A stretch of DNA of 62,473 nt, taken from positions 1 to 62,473 of the forward strand of contig CAMDKM010000019.1 of assembly GCA_945900965.1 (NCBI GenBank), written 5' to 3'. This document shows positions 41,792 through 50,377 of this stretch, piece after piece (within the stretch, counting starts at the first letter, position 1; each line of letters opens with the position of its first letter). The notes under the pieces were generated by a model, which had not been told where the DNA came from, did no database searches, and saw nothing but the letters and a program-made list of their open reading frames with translations. The stretch is from Bordetella parapertussis (GTDB taxonomy: Bacteria; Pseudomonadota; Gammaproteobacteria; Burkholderiales; JACQAP01). The position numbers and the translations under genes were made by a program.

Positions 41792-42696
41792 CTCAGGGCA
41801 ATGCTCTGGAAAAACGCGCGCTGCGGCGTTCCTTCGGTCGCGCCGCACGTGGTTATGATCGGGCGGCGGTGCTACAACAAGAAGTGGGTGCGCGGGCGCT
41901 GGAAAGACTGCAACTGGTCCGGATCGACCCCGGGCTGATTCTGGACGCGGGTTGCGGGACCGGCGGCAGCGCCGCAGCCCTGAGGGCTCGATTTCCACGG
42001 GCCAGACTGCTTGAATTGGATATCGCTCCGGAAATGCTGGGTGTCGCCCGCGATCGATTGTCGGGCGGGGAAAACCACTGGTGGAAAAAATTCCTCCCGA
42101 GCGGGTGGCGCGGGTCGGCACGGGATAGTTTCCTGTGCGCGGACAATGAGCAGCTTCCGCTGCGCCCGGGGACGGTCGATCTGTTATGGTCGAATCTGGC
42201 TTTCCAATGGGCCAACGATATATCCAGCGTCCTCAAGGAATGCCGCCGCGTATTGCGCCCCGGCGGATTGCTGATGTTTAGCACCCTGGGTCCCGATACG
42301 CTGAAAGAGCTGCGACAGGCTTTTGCCGTCGATTCCGGCAAGCCTCACGTCAATCGGTTTATCGACATGCATGATATTGGCGACATGCTGGTGCAGGCGG
42401 GATTTGGCGATCCGGTCATGGATATGGAGCAGTTGACATTGACTTATGCCGACCTCAATGCCCTGACGACGGACCTCAGGGCGACCGGATCTCAAAACGT
42501 TCACCTTGGTCGTCGGCGCGGTCTCACCGGACGACAATTGATGGCGGGCGTGGGGCAAGCCTACGAGCGGTATCGACAGGACGGACGGCTACCCGCCACC
42601 TATGAGGTCATTTATGGCCACGCCTGGAAGCCCGAGCCTCGTACCGGGCCGGGTGGCAGGCCGGTCATAGAAATTGTGCCGAGTCGAGAGGGTTGA
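41788..42696 (+). CDS. bioC: Malonyl-ACP O-methyltransferase
   Basis: 302 residues from the ATG overlapping the bioF stop. Methylates malonyl-ACP to start pimelate synthesis on fatty acid synthase. RRSFGRAARGYDRAAVLQQEVGARALERL is the BioC N-terminus. SAM motif LILDAGCGTGGSAAAL near residue 51 and DLLWSNLAFQWAND near residue 131. No bioH lies next to it, so the demethylating esterase must be elsewhere. Confidence 0.95.
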   Translation: MTQGNALEKRALRRSFGRAARGYDRAAVLQQEVGARALERLQLVRIDPGLILDAGCGTGGSAAALRARFPRARLLELDIAPEMLGVARDRLSGGENHWWKKFLPSGWRGSARDSFLCADNEQLPLRPGTVDLLWSNLAFQWANDISSVLKECRRVLRPGGLLMFSTLGPDTLKELRQAFAVDSGKPHVNRFIDMHDIGDMLVQAGFGDPVMDMEQLTLTYADLNALTTDLRATGSQNVHLGRRRGLTGRQLMAGVGQAYERYRQDGRLPATYEVIYGHAWKPEPRTGPGGRPVIEIVPSREG

Positions 42697-43410
42697 TTGA
42701 GCCCTCGCGCCTCGTGCCTCGTGCCTCGTGGCCTGTTCGTGACCGGCACCGATACCGGAGTGGGCAAGACGCTGGTGGCCGCGGCGCTGCTGCGTGCCTT
42801 CGCTTCCCGGGGTTTGCGTGCCATCGGCATGAAGCCGGTTGCGGCGGGCGCCTTGAGAAGCTCAGGCGGTCTGGTCAACGAAGACGTCGAGGCCCTGGCC
42901 CTGGCCTCCAGTGTCAAGGCCCCGCGAGACCTCGTTAATCCTTATTGTTTCGAACCTGCCATGGCGCCGCATCTGGCGGCTGAAAAGCTTGGGCAGTCCG
43001 TTGAGATGGCACCCATTGTCACGGCGTATGCGGCGCTGGCTCAATTGGCGGACAGGGTAATAGTCGAAGGAGCCGGAGGCCTGCTGGTACCCCTGAATGG
43101 CCGAGAGGATTTTGCGGACCTTGCCCGGGCACTGGGATTGCCGCTGGTGTTGGTCGTTGGCATGCGGCTGGGCTGCCTCAATCACGCCTTGCTGACCGCG
43201 GAAGTGGCCGCCAAACGCGGCTTGACGCTGGCTGGCTGGGTTGCCAATACGCTCGAGCCCTGCATGATGGCCGCGGAAGGCAATCTGGCAACCCTCCGTG
43301 GGCGCTTGCCCATGCCTTTGCTCGGCATCCTCCCGTACGGGCCGCCGGGGGCTGACGAGGCAGCCAAGCTACTTGATCCGGATCTGATGAGCGACGCTCG
43401 GCCAGATTGA
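42697..43410 (+). CDS. bioD: Dethiobiotin synthetase
   Basis: 237 residues from TTG 42697, which directly follows the bioC stop; an in-frame GTG inside the leader is an alternative. Forms the ureido ring of dethiobiotin with CO2 and ATP. P-loop GLFVTGTDTGVGKTLVAAAL, IGMKPVAAG, VIVEGAGGLLVPL. The first codons are made of a GCCTCGT heptad repeated three times, so the very N-terminus is odd and the exact start uncertain. Last gene of the biotin operon. Confidence 0.93.
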   Translation: MSPRASCLVPRGLFVTGTDTGVGKTLVAAALLRAFASRGLRAIGMKPVAAGALRSSGGLVNEDVEALALASSVKAPRDLVNPYCFEPAMAPHLAAEKLGQSVEMAPIVTAYAALAQLADRVIVEGAGGLLVPLNGREDFADLARALGLPLVLVVGMRLGCLNHALLTAEVAAKRGLTLAGWVANTLEPCMMAAEGNLATLRGRLPMPLLGILPYGPPGADEAAKLLDPDLMSDARPD

Positions 43411-43540
43411 ACAGCGTTTTTTTCGCGCAGCCGTTGTCTTGCTATGGGCTCCGGGCTTGTGCGACAATCCGCCCGCCAAAAAAAGCGACAGGGTCGGCAT
43501 CATGCCGGCCACGCGCTCGGCCAAGATGAGGACACCCGGC

Positions 43541-44014
43541 ATGGAGTCCATCGGCGCACAGGAGGAGACGAACTTGCGGTTCGTCGCGCAGCGAAACAAT
43601 TCTCTGACTTCGGGCGGCAGGACCCTGTTTATGGGGTCCCTGGGCACTGTCGTCTTGGTCATTGCCATCGGATTCGCATTAAATGGCGCGTGGCTGATAT
43701 TGCCGTTCGCGGGATTGGATATGTTGGGGCTGGTCCTGGCCTGTTGGGTCATGCAGCGGCAGGCCGGTGACTACGAAAGCGTCAGTATTGCTGGCGAGAA
43801 GGTTGTGATTCAACAGTGCCGAAGCGGACAACTTCGAACGCTTGAATTCAATCGTTATTGGGCGCAGGCCGTTTTCAGTCCTGCGCCGGGCAGGCCAGGC
43901 GGGAGACTCGCGATACGATCGCACGGGCGCGAAGTGGAAATTGGGATTCACCTGACAGCGGCCCAGCGCGCAGCGACGGCGCGGCAACTCAGGGAATGCT
44001 TGAATATTCGTTGA
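43541..44014 (+). CDS. DUF2244 membrane protein
   Basis: 157 residues from ATG 43541 (AGGA eight bases before); ATGs at 43502 and 43526 are in frame. FVAQRNNSLTSGGRTLFMGSLG then two membrane segments (VVLVIAIGFALNGAWLILPF and AGLDMLGLVLACWVM) is the DUF2244 pattern. The family is usually next to cytochrome c oxidase genes, as here (26 bp before ctaC), so a role in oxidase biogenesis or stability is suspected but not known. Confidence 0.8.
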   Translation: MESIGAQEETNLRFVAQRNNSLTSGGRTLFMGSLGTVVLVIAIGFALNGAWLILPFAGLDMLGLVLACWVMQRQAGDYESVSIAGEKVVIQQCRSGQLRTLEFNRYWAQAVFSPAPGRPGGRLAIRSHGREVEIGIHLTAAQRAATARQLRECLNIR

Positions 44015-44039
44015 TACTGCGGCAATCATTGGGGGAAGC

Positions 44040-45128
44040 ATGATTTACAAGAACTTGCAGAGAATCGGTGCGGCGATGCTGCTGGCGATGGTGTCCGGTG
44101 CGGTGGCGGCGCAAGCCCGTTACAACTTTCAGGACCCTCAGACCGAAGTTGCCCGTCAGATGTACGATCTCCACACCATTGTGCTGGTGATCTGCCTGGT
44201 CATCTTCGTCGGCGTGTTTGGCTTCATGTTCTATTCGGTGGTGAAGCATCGGAAATCGGTTGGCCACAAAGCCGCCCATTTTCACGAACACACCACCATC
44301 GAAGTGATCTGGACCGTGATTCCGTTTTTTATCCTCATCGCGATGGCATTTCCGGCCACCAAGTCGGTACTGGAGATGCGCGACAGTTCCGCTCCCGAAT
44401 TAACGATCAAGGTTACGGGGTACCAATGGAAGTGGGGCTATGAGTATCTGAAGGGCGAAGGCGATCTGGCCGGCATGGCCGATGGCGTAAAGCTGTACAG
44501 CGTCTTGTCCACGCCCCAGGATCAAATCTATGGCAATGCGCCCAAGGGCGAACACTACCTGCTGGAAACCGACAACAACCTGATCGTGCCCGTCGGGAAA
44601 AAAGTTCGCGTGCTGATCACGGCCGCGGACGTGTTGCATGCCTGGTGGGTGCCGGCCTTCGGGGTCAAACAGGATGCGGTGCCAGGCTTTATTCGCGATG
44701 CCTGGTTCCGGGTCGACAAAGCCGGAGTCTACCGCGGCCAGTGCGCCGAATTGTGCGGCAAGGAACACGGCTTCATGCCGATCGTGGTGGAGGCAGTTTC
44801 GCCGGAAGAGTTTGCAGCCTGGGCCGCCAGGCAAAAGGGTTCCGCCACGGTGGTCGCCGGCGGTGCATTGACCACTGCTGCCGCCTCCGGCACAAACAAA
44901 GGCGCTTACGACAAGATCTGCGCGGTTTGCCACAGTGCCGGCATTGCCGGGGCACCCAAGACGGGCGACAAGGCTGCCTGGGCGCCGCGCATAGCCGCCG
45001 GACAAGCTGCACTTTATAACAGCGCCTTGAAAGGCAAAAACGCCATGCCGCCCAAGGGCGGAATGCTCGATCTGCCGGATGCCGAGGTCAAGGCCGCTGT
45101 GGACTATATGGTCAACGCGTCAAAGTAA
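44040..45128 (+). CDS. ctaC: Cytochrome c oxidase subunit II with fused cytochrome c domain
   Basis: 362 residues. Signal peptide (GAAMLLAMVSGAVAAQ), two membrane helices (about 45-65 and 90-110), the cupredoxin domain with CuA ligands CAELCGKEHGFM near residue 235, and a C-terminal heme c domain with CAVCH (Cys294, Cys297, His298) and a Met ligand in GKNAMPPKGG. The fusion identifies a caa3-type oxidase. GGGGGAAG lies before the ATG. CuA would need the Sco and PCu(A)C proteins encoded in this window. Confidence 0.96.
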   Translation: MIYKNLQRIGAAMLLAMVSGAVAAQARYNFQDPQTEVARQMYDLHTIVLVICLVIFVGVFGFMFYSVVKHRKSVGHKAAHFHEHTTIEVIWTVIPFFILIAMAFPATKSVLEMRDSSAPELTIKVTGYQWKWGYEYLKGEGDLAGMADGVKLYSVLSTPQDQIYGNAPKGEHYLLETDNNLIVPVGKKVRVLITAADVLHAWWVPAFGVKQDAVPGFIRDAWFRVDKAGVYRGQCAELCGKEHGFMPIVVEAVSPEEFAAWAARQKGSATVVAGGALTTAAASGTNKGAYDKICAVCHSAGIAGAPKTGDKAAWAPRIAAGQAALYNSALKGKNAMPPKGGMLDLPDAEVKAAVDYMVNASK

Positions 45129-45185
45129 ACATTCATCTGGCGTATTTTCCCCAGGCGATATCGAAAAATTTCAGGAGACATCACC

Positions 45186-46778
45186 ATGAGCGCAGCCATC
45201 GGCCACGACCACGCACACGACCACGGGCATGACCATCATCAACCCAGCGGCATCATGCGCTACGTCAAGACCACCAACCACAAGGACATCGGCACGATGT
45301 ATCTGTGGTTCAGCTTCGTGATGTTCCTGACCGGCGGGGCCATGGCGATGGTGATTCGCGCCGAACTGTTCCAGCCCGGCATGCAGGTGGTGCATCCCGA
45401 GTTCTTCAACCAGATGACCACGCTGCATGGTCTGATCATGGTGTTCGGCGCCATCATGCCGGCCTTTGTCGGGTTCGCAAACTGGCTGATTCCGATGCAA
45501 ATCGGCGCGCCGGACATGGCGTTTCCGCGTCTGAACAACTGGAGCTTCTGGCTGCTGCCGCCGGCCGCGGCCCTGCTGATCATTTCCATGTTTGTTCCCG
45601 GCGGTGCCGCCGGTGCCGGGTGGACGTTGTATGCGCCGCTGACCGTGCAACAGGGCATGGGCATGGACCTGACGATTTTTGCCATTCACATCCTGGGCAT
45701 GTCTTCAATCCTCGGTTCGATCAATATCATCACCACCATCCTGAACCTGCGCGCGCCGGGCATGACGCTGATGAAAATGCCGATGTTTGTGTGGACCTGG
45801 TTGATCACTGCCTATCTTCTGGTCGCCGTGATGCCGGTGCTGGCCGGCGCGGTCACCATGACGCTGACTGACAGGCACTTTGGCACCCACTTCTTCAACG
45901 CCGCGGGCGGTGGCGATCCGGTGCTGTTCCAGCATATTTTCTGGTTCTTCGGGCATCCCGAGGTTTACATCATCGCCATTCCGGCTTTCGGTGTGGTATC
46001 GCAGATCATCCCGGCGTTTTCGCGTAAGCCGCTGTTCGGCTACACCTCGATGGTGTACGCGACGGCCTCAATCGCGATCCTGTCGTTCCTGGTCTGGGCG
46101 CACCACATGTACACCACCGGGCTGCCGGTGACCGCGCAGTTGTATTACATGTATGCAACCATGTTGATCGCGATACCCACTGGGGTGAAGGTATTCAATT
46201 GGGTGGCGACCATGTGGAAGGGGTCGCTGACTTTCGAGACGCCGATGTTGTTTGCCATCGGCTTCCTGTTCCTGTTTACGCTGGGTGGCTTCAGCGGCCT
46301 GGTGCTGGCGATCGTGCCGGTGGACATCAACCTGCACGACACCTACTACGTTGTGGCGCATTTCCATTACGTGATGGTGGCCGGTGCGCTGTTCTCGGCC
46401 TTTGGCGGCATTTATTTCTGGTTGCCGAAATGGACCGGCAAAATGTACGACGAGACGCTCGGCAAATGGCACTTCTGGCTGTCGATGATTTTCTTCAACA
46501 TGATTTTCTTCGTGCAGCATTTCCTGGGCCTGGCGGGCATGCCGCGCCGGATTCCCGATTACGCCACGCAGTTCGCCGATTTCAATAAAATTTCCTCGAT
46601 TGGCGCCTTCGGCTTCGGGCTGACGCAGCTGTTGTTCCTGTACATCGTGCTCAAATGTATTCGCAGCGGAGAAAAGGCACCGCAGAATCCCTGGGAAGGA
46701 GCCGATTCGCTGGAATGGACACATTTACCCTCGCCAGCCCCGTATCACAGCTTCGAGACGCCGCCGACGGTGAAGTGA
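45186..46778 (+). CDS. ctaD: Cytochrome c oxidase subunit I
   Basis: 530 residues. Catalytic subunit carrying heme a and the heme a3-CuB centre, 12 membrane helices. NHKDIGTMYLWFSF at the start, TTLHGLIMVF with a heme a ligand, WFFGHPEVYIIAIPAFG with the CuB histidine and cross-linked Tyr, WAHHMYTTG with two CuB histidines, and HDTYYVVAHFHYVM with both heme ligands. The N-terminus is His-rich (GHDHAHDHGHDHHQ), perhaps binding metal. It is co-transcribed with ctaC. Confidence 0.97.
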   Translation: MSAAIGHDHAHDHGHDHHQPSGIMRYVKTTNHKDIGTMYLWFSFVMFLTGGAMAMVIRAELFQPGMQVVHPEFFNQMTTLHGLIMVFGAIMPAFVGFANWLIPMQIGAPDMAFPRLNNWSFWLLPPAAALLIISMFVPGGAAGAGWTLYAPLTVQQGMGMDLTIFAIHILGMSSILGSINIITTILNLRAPGMTLMKMPMFVWTWLITAYLLVAVMPVLAGAVTMTLTDRHFGTHFFNAAGGGDPVLFQHIFWFFGHPEVYIIAIPAFGVVSQIIPAFSRKPLFGYTSMVYATASIAILSFLVWAHHMYTTGLPVTAQLYYMYATMLIAIPTGVKVFNWVATMWKGSLTFETPMLFAIGFLFLFTLGGFSGLVLAIVPVDINLHDTYYVVAHFHYVMVAGALFSAFGGIYFWLPKWTGKMYDETLGKWHFWLSMIFFNMIFFVQHFLGLAGMPRRIPDYATQFADFNKISSIGAFGFGLTQLLFLYIVLKCIRSGEKAPQNPWEGADSLEWTHLPSPAPYHSFETPPTVK

Positions 46779-46892
46779 GTGCAGGACGACGAGCGAAGCC
46801 GACGTCAACGTAAAGGGGCCGCCAGAACGGCCCTGATACTGGCGTCGATCGCCGGGGCGTTTTTTGTGGGATATTTTTTGAGGCGTTGGTAA
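46779..46892 (+). CDS. Small cytochrome oxidase assembly protein, 37 aa
   Basis: Starts with GTG directly after the ctaD stop and ends overlapping ctaG by one base. Translation: basic N-terminus VQDDERSRRQRKGAAR, then one membrane helix TALILASIAGAFFVGYF and LRRW. The position between ctaD and ctaG, the size, and the pattern RTALILASIA..FFVGF match the small oxidase assembly proteins annotated in betaproteobacteria. Function not known in detail. Confidence 0.75.
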   Translation: MQDDERSRRQRKGAARTALILASIAGAFFVGYFLRRW

Positions 46893-47452
46893 TGAATCTT
46901 GCGGCAGAAAACAGGACGGTTCTGCTGAAGTTACTGACGGTGACGGTGTTGATGTTCGGCTTCGGGTACGCGCTGGTCCCGTTGTACAAGAAGATTTGCG
47001 AAGTCACCGGGATCAATGAATTGGGGCGTACCGCTGCGGTCGTTGGTAATTCGCAGATCGACACGGCACGCTGGCTGACGATCGAATTCGATGCCAATCT
47101 GCGAAGCGATCTGCCATGGCAGTTTCGGCCCCTGCAGAGCAGTGTCCGGGTGCATCCCGGGGAACTGGTGCAGGTCATGTTCGAAGTGCGCAACACTTCG
47201 AAGCGGCAGATCACCGGACAGGCGATTCCCAGTTACGGGCCGCAGGTGGCCGGACAATTTGTCCGTAAACTGGATTGTTTTTGTTTCGCCAAGCAGAGTT
47301 TCGCGCCGGGCGAAGTCAGGCAGATGCCGGTGGTGCTGTCCATCGGGTCGGGTTTGCCGAAGGATGTCAGCACGGTAACGTTGTCGTATACGTTTTTTGA
47401 AGTCGAAGGCGCGACGCCCCTGCCAGGCGCAGAGCGCTTGCCGGCGGGCTGA
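46892..47452 (+). CDS. ctaG: Cytochrome c oxidase assembly protein CtaG (Cox11)
   Basis: 186 residues from ATG 46892. Inserts copper into CuB. One membrane helix LKLLTVTVLMFGFGYALVPLY, then the periplasmic Cox11 domain with the Cu(I) motif CFCFAKQ and QAIPSYGPQ. VEVRNTSK-type segment (FEVRNTSKRQITGQ) is also conserved. It overlaps the small assembly gene by one base. Confidence 0.95.
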   Translation: MNLAAENRTVLLKLLTVTVLMFGFGYALVPLYKKICEVTGINELGRTAAVVGNSQIDTARWLTIEFDANLRSDLPWQFRPLQSSVRVHPGELVQVMFEVRNTSKRQITGQAIPSYGPQVAGQFVRKLDCFCFAKQSFAPGEVRQMPVVLSIGSGLPKDVSTVTLSYTFFEVEGATPLPGAERLPAG

Positions 47453-47457
47453 GAAAA

Positions 47458-47646
47458 GTGGTGAAGGCAGGGTTGTTCAAGCCGTTCAGGACCGTGTTCT
47501 GGTCTTTTTTCGGCGTGCGGAAACGGGCCGACAACCAGGACGATTTTGACGGCGTATCGCCGGTGCATGTTGTGATCGCGGGGGTTATCGGGGCCGCGAT
47601 ATTTGTGGGAGTGCTGGTGACCCTGGTTAAGATTATCGTCGGCTGA
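47458..47646 (+). CDS. DUF2970 small membrane protein
   Basis: 62 residues from GTG 47458 (a second GTG follows). FRTVFWSFFGVRKR and a single C-terminal membrane helix VVIAGVIGAAIFVGVLVTLVKIIV are the DUF2970 pattern, normally found between ctaG and ctaE in betaproteobacteria. Function unknown; presumed oxidase-associated. Confidence 0.85.
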   Translation: MVKAGLFKPFRTVFWSFFGVRKRADNQDDFDGVSPVHVVIAGVIGAAIFVGVLVTLVKIIVG

Positions 47647-47699
47647 ATCGGCCGGCGGGAAACGAATTGCAGCAACGTATATTTAGGGAGAAGCAAACA

Positions 47700-48551
47700 A
47701 TGCTCAGTCAATCGTCGCGCTATTACCTGCCCGATCCTTCCCATTGGCCGGTGGTGGGATCCTGTTCCCTGTTCCTGATGGCTCTGGGCGCCGTACTCTG
47801 GATGCACGGCGTGGGTCCCGGCCCGTGGATGGTGCTGGGCGGTCTGGCCATTCTGATCTACATGATGATCGGCTGGTTCGGCGTGGTCGCCCACGAAAGC
47901 GAAGGCGGCCAGTACAACAAACAGGTGGATCTGTCCTTTCGCTGGGGGATGAGCTGGTTCATTTTCTCCGAAGTCATGTTTTTCGCGGCGTTTTTCGGCA
48001 CCCTGTTTTACTTGCGGGTGTTATCCGTACCCTGGCTTGGCAGCGGCGATACGATGGAACAGTTGTGGCCGAATTTTTCCGCCGCATGGCCTGCCTCGGG
48101 ACCTTACCTGACCGAAAAATTTACGCCAATGGGTGCCTGGGGCATCCCGGCGATCAATACGGCGATCCTGCTTTCTTCCGGCGTCACGGTGACCTGGGCC
48201 CACTGGGGGCTGATGAAGAACAACCGCTCGCAGCTCATCTGGGGGCTGGTCGCGACCATTGCACTGGGTATCGTGTTTCTGAGCCTGCAGGCTTATGAAT
48301 ACATTCACGCCTACGCAGAGCTCAACCTGACGCTGGGAATGGGGGCCTATGGGGCCACCTTTTTCATGCTGACAGGCTTTCACGGCTTTCACGTCACGGT
48401 GGGAACGATCATGCTGATGGTGATCCTGTTCCGATCGATAAAAGGGCATTTCAGCGCCGCCCATCATTTTGGATTCGAGGGCGTGGCATGGTACTGGCAC
48501 TTTGTGGACGTGGTCTGGCTGCTGCTGTTCGTGCTGGTGTACTGGCTCTAG
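47700..48551 (+). CDS. ctaE: Cytochrome c oxidase subunit III
   Basis: 283 residues from ATG 47700 (GGGAGAAG upstream). Seven membrane helices. YYLPDPSHWPVVGSCSLF, RWGMSWFIFSEVMFFAAFFGTLFY, TGFHGFHVTVGTIML and HFGFEGVAWYWHFVDVVWLLLFVLVYW are subunit III signatures. It completes the ctaC-D-(small)-G-(DUF2970)-E unit and is followed by a terminator. Confidence 0.96.
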   Translation: MLSQSSRYYLPDPSHWPVVGSCSLFLMALGAVLWMHGVGPGPWMVLGGLAILIYMMIGWFGVVAHESEGGQYNKQVDLSFRWGMSWFIFSEVMFFAAFFGTLFYLRVLSVPWLGSGDTMEQLWPNFSAAWPASGPYLTEKFTPMGAWGIPAINTAILLSSGVTVTWAHWGLMKNNRSQLIWGLVATIALGIVFLSLQAYEYIHAYAELNLTLGMGAYGATFFMLTGFHGFHVTVGTIMLMVILFRSIKGHFSAAHHFGFEGVAWYWHFVDVVWLLLFVLVYWL

Positions 48552-48612
48552 AAGAACAATCTGGAGACTTGGGTCTCCTGGGAAACCGCCCCGCGCAAGC
48601 GGGGCCAAGAAG

Positions 48613-48643
48613 GCCGCACAAGACAACTGTGCGGTTTTTTTTT
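48613..48643 (+). terminator. Rho-independent terminator after ctaE
   Basis: CCGCACA (48614-48620) pairs with TGTGCGG (48628-48634), followed by nine T residues. Another hairpin (CCCCGC/GCGGGG) lies just upstream around 48586-48604. Confidence 0.85.
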
Positions 48644-48654
48644 CCGGGCAGGCT

Positions 48655-48852
48655 TCAGAGTTTTCCCTGGGGGATGATGCCGAAGTGATATCCAAGGATT
48701 AACAGAACGAACAAGACGACGGACAAACCAACGCGCACAGTGAGTGCCTTGACCGTGCGGTCGGATCGACCTTTATCCCGCACCAGGTAAAAAAGTGCCG
48801 AACCGAGACTGAAGACGATGAAAATCAGGAACGCAATGACAAGGTATCGCAT
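48655..48852 (-). CDS. DUF2909 twin-transmembrane protein
   Basis: 65 residues from ATG 48852. Two membrane helices: LVIAFLIFIVFSLGSALFYLV and VGLSVVLFVLLILGYHFGIIP, with DKGRSDRTVKALTVR between them. This is the DUF2909 family, commonly between ctaE and surf1. It is on the opposite strand and its start region faces that of surf1. Function unknown. Confidence 0.85.
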   Translation of the reverse strand: MRYLVIAFLIFIVFSLGSALFYLVRDKGRSDRTVKALTVRVGLSVVLFVLLILGYHFGIIPQGKL

Positions 48853-48896
48853 GAGCTCGACCGGTGCGGCAGGTGCGCGGCAGTGTAGCGGATAAG

Positions 48897-49640
48897 GTGA
48901 GCTGCAACCAGCCGCCTGCGTCAACCGTGCCGACGAACAACAGCCATCCCCGGCCACGTTGGCTGCCGCCCCTTGCCGCCGCGATGGTTGTCGCGCTCAC
49001 GGCGTGGGCCGGAAGCTGGCAATTGGGCAAGGCTTACGACAAGGAGGCGCTGAAGGTGGCTTACGATCAGGCGGTGGTGGCAGCGCCCCTCCGCTTGAGC
49101 GGCGAGCCGCTCCTCGTCGAGGCAATAAATTTGAAACGTATCGAAGCACGCGGGAATTTTGTTGCCGGGGCCATGGTGCTGCTGGACAACAAGACACGCG
49201 CCGGCGTGGCGGGATACGAAGTGGTGATGCCCCTGCGGATCGCCGGTTCGTCTACGCATGTGCTGGTCAATCGCGGTTGGATTGCCGCGGGTCGGGATCG
49301 GGCGCGACTACCGGATATCCGCACCCCGGATGTGTTGGTGGATGTGGTGGGCATGGCGCGAATACCGGGTCGGTTCTTCGAACTGGCGCCGGTCGACGAA
49401 GCCGCGACCGTGTGGCAAAACCTGACCATCGAACGCTTTGTGCGCGCCCGAAAAATCGACGTGCTGCCGGTTCTCGTGGAGCAGAGCAACTCGATCGACG
49501 ATGGGCTGCAGCGCAGCGCAATGCTTCCTGACTTCGGGATTGGCAAACATTACGGATACGCGGTGCAATGGTTTGCGCTTTGCGCCTTGATCATTTTTCT
49601 TTACTTGTATTTCCATGTCAGAAAAACCCAATCCGGTTAA
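48897..49640 (+). CDS. SURF1 family oxidase assembly protein
   Basis: 247 residues from GTG 48897, which has GGA five bases upstream; GTGs at 48864 and 48873 are alternatives. Two membrane helices, WLPPLAAAMVVALTAWAG near the start and YGYAVQWFALCALIIFLYLYF near the end, enclose the SURF1/Shy1 domain (VLLDNKTRAGVAGYEVVMPL, VLVNRGWIAAG, GKHYGYAVQWFA). It helps insertion of heme a into subunit I. It overlaps the next gene by 26 bp. Confidence 0.9.
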   Translation: MSCNQPPASTVPTNNSHPRPRWLPPLAAAMVVALTAWAGSWQLGKAYDKEALKVAYDQAVVAAPLRLSGEPLLVEAINLKRIEARGNFVAGAMVLLDNKTRAGVAGYEVVMPLRIAGSSTHVLVNRGWIAAGRDRARLPDIRTPDVLVDVVGMARIPGRFFELAPVDEAATVWQNLTIERFVRARKIDVLPVLVEQSNSIDDGLQRSAMLPDFGIGKHYGYAVQWFALCALIIFLYLYFHVRKTQSG

Positions 49641-50220
49641 AACCCGCAGGATGCTGGCGCTGCTTGCAGCCGTGAGTTTGTTTCCTTTTGTCGGGGCCGC
49701 GCTGCTGTATTTTTTCTGGGCGCCGCATTCCGCGACCAATTACGGAGAACTTATAGAAGTTGTTCCGATGGAGGCTGTCGTGTTAACGGATCGGGAGGGT
49801 CGGCCGCTGCCCATTGCCAGCTTGCGGGGGCGCTGGGCGTTTGTCATGAGCGATTCGGGGCAGTGCGAGGCAGCGTGCCGTTCCAGACTACATTTGATGC
49901 GTCAGGTCCGTTTGGCCCTGGGCAAGGACCAGGATCGTATCGAGCGTCTCTGGTTGCTCGAAGACAACCTTGTCCCGGCGGCTGGCCTGATGGAAGAATT
50001 TGCGGGCACCCGGCAGGTCCGCTCGGGGTCGGGGGGGCTGCGCCTGCCGGCGGCGGAATCGTCTCGAGACCACGTGTATCTGATCGACCCATTTGGCAAT
50101 CTGATGATGCGTTTTCCGCGCAATGCCGATTTGACGCTGGTAAAAAAAGATATGGTCAAACTGATGAAAGTTTCCAGCGGCTGGATTCACACCGGCGGCA
50201 AGGAAAAATCCGCCCCATGA
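49615..50220 (+). CDS. Membrane-anchored Sco-like thioredoxin-fold protein with CxxxC
   Basis: 201 residues. Membrane anchor LALLAAVSLFPFVGAALLYFFW, then a thioredoxin-like domain: LPIASLRGRWAFVMSDSGQCEAACRSRL with a CEAAC motif resembling the CxxxCP of Sco proteins (Pro replaced), and HVYLIDPFGNLMMRFP near the C-terminus as in Sco1. Situated in the oxidase operon, so a redox or copper role in CuA formation is likely, but the conserved distal His of Sco was not identified. Its last bases ATGA overlap the target duplication of element D. Confidence 0.75.
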   Translation: MSEKPNPVKTRRMLALLAAVSLFPFVGAALLYFFWAPHSATNYGELIEVVPMEAVVLTDREGRPLPIASLRGRWAFVMSDSGQCEAACRSRLHLMRQVRLALGKDQDRIERLWLLEDNLVPAAGLMEEFAGTRQVRSGSGGLRLPAAESSRDHVYLIDPFGNLMMRFPRNADLTLVKKDMVKLMKVSSGWIHTGGKEKSAP

Positions 50221-50221
50221 A

Positions 50222-50377
50222 CCCACAAAAGGCAATTGAATCACGGAGGGCACGGAGTACGCGGAAATACCAAGAACTTATCTTGCTTGGGCCTCTCACC
50301 ACGGATGATGAACATACAAGTAAATATATCTCAATGTTTTACCCCGTGATCGCCGTGATTCAACTGCATTTTCTAAG
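50222..50377. mobile_element. CACGGAG-family inverted-repeat element, copy D (short form, 156 bp)
   Basis: Left end CCCACAAAAGGCAATTGAATC, right end (reverse complement) CTTAGAAAATGCAGTTGAATC. ATGAA at 50217-50221 and 50378-50382 is a 5-bp direct repeat. The right ATG starts ctaA and the left ATGA holds the stop of the preceding gene. It lacks the GC-rich core of copies A and B. Confidence 0.75.
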
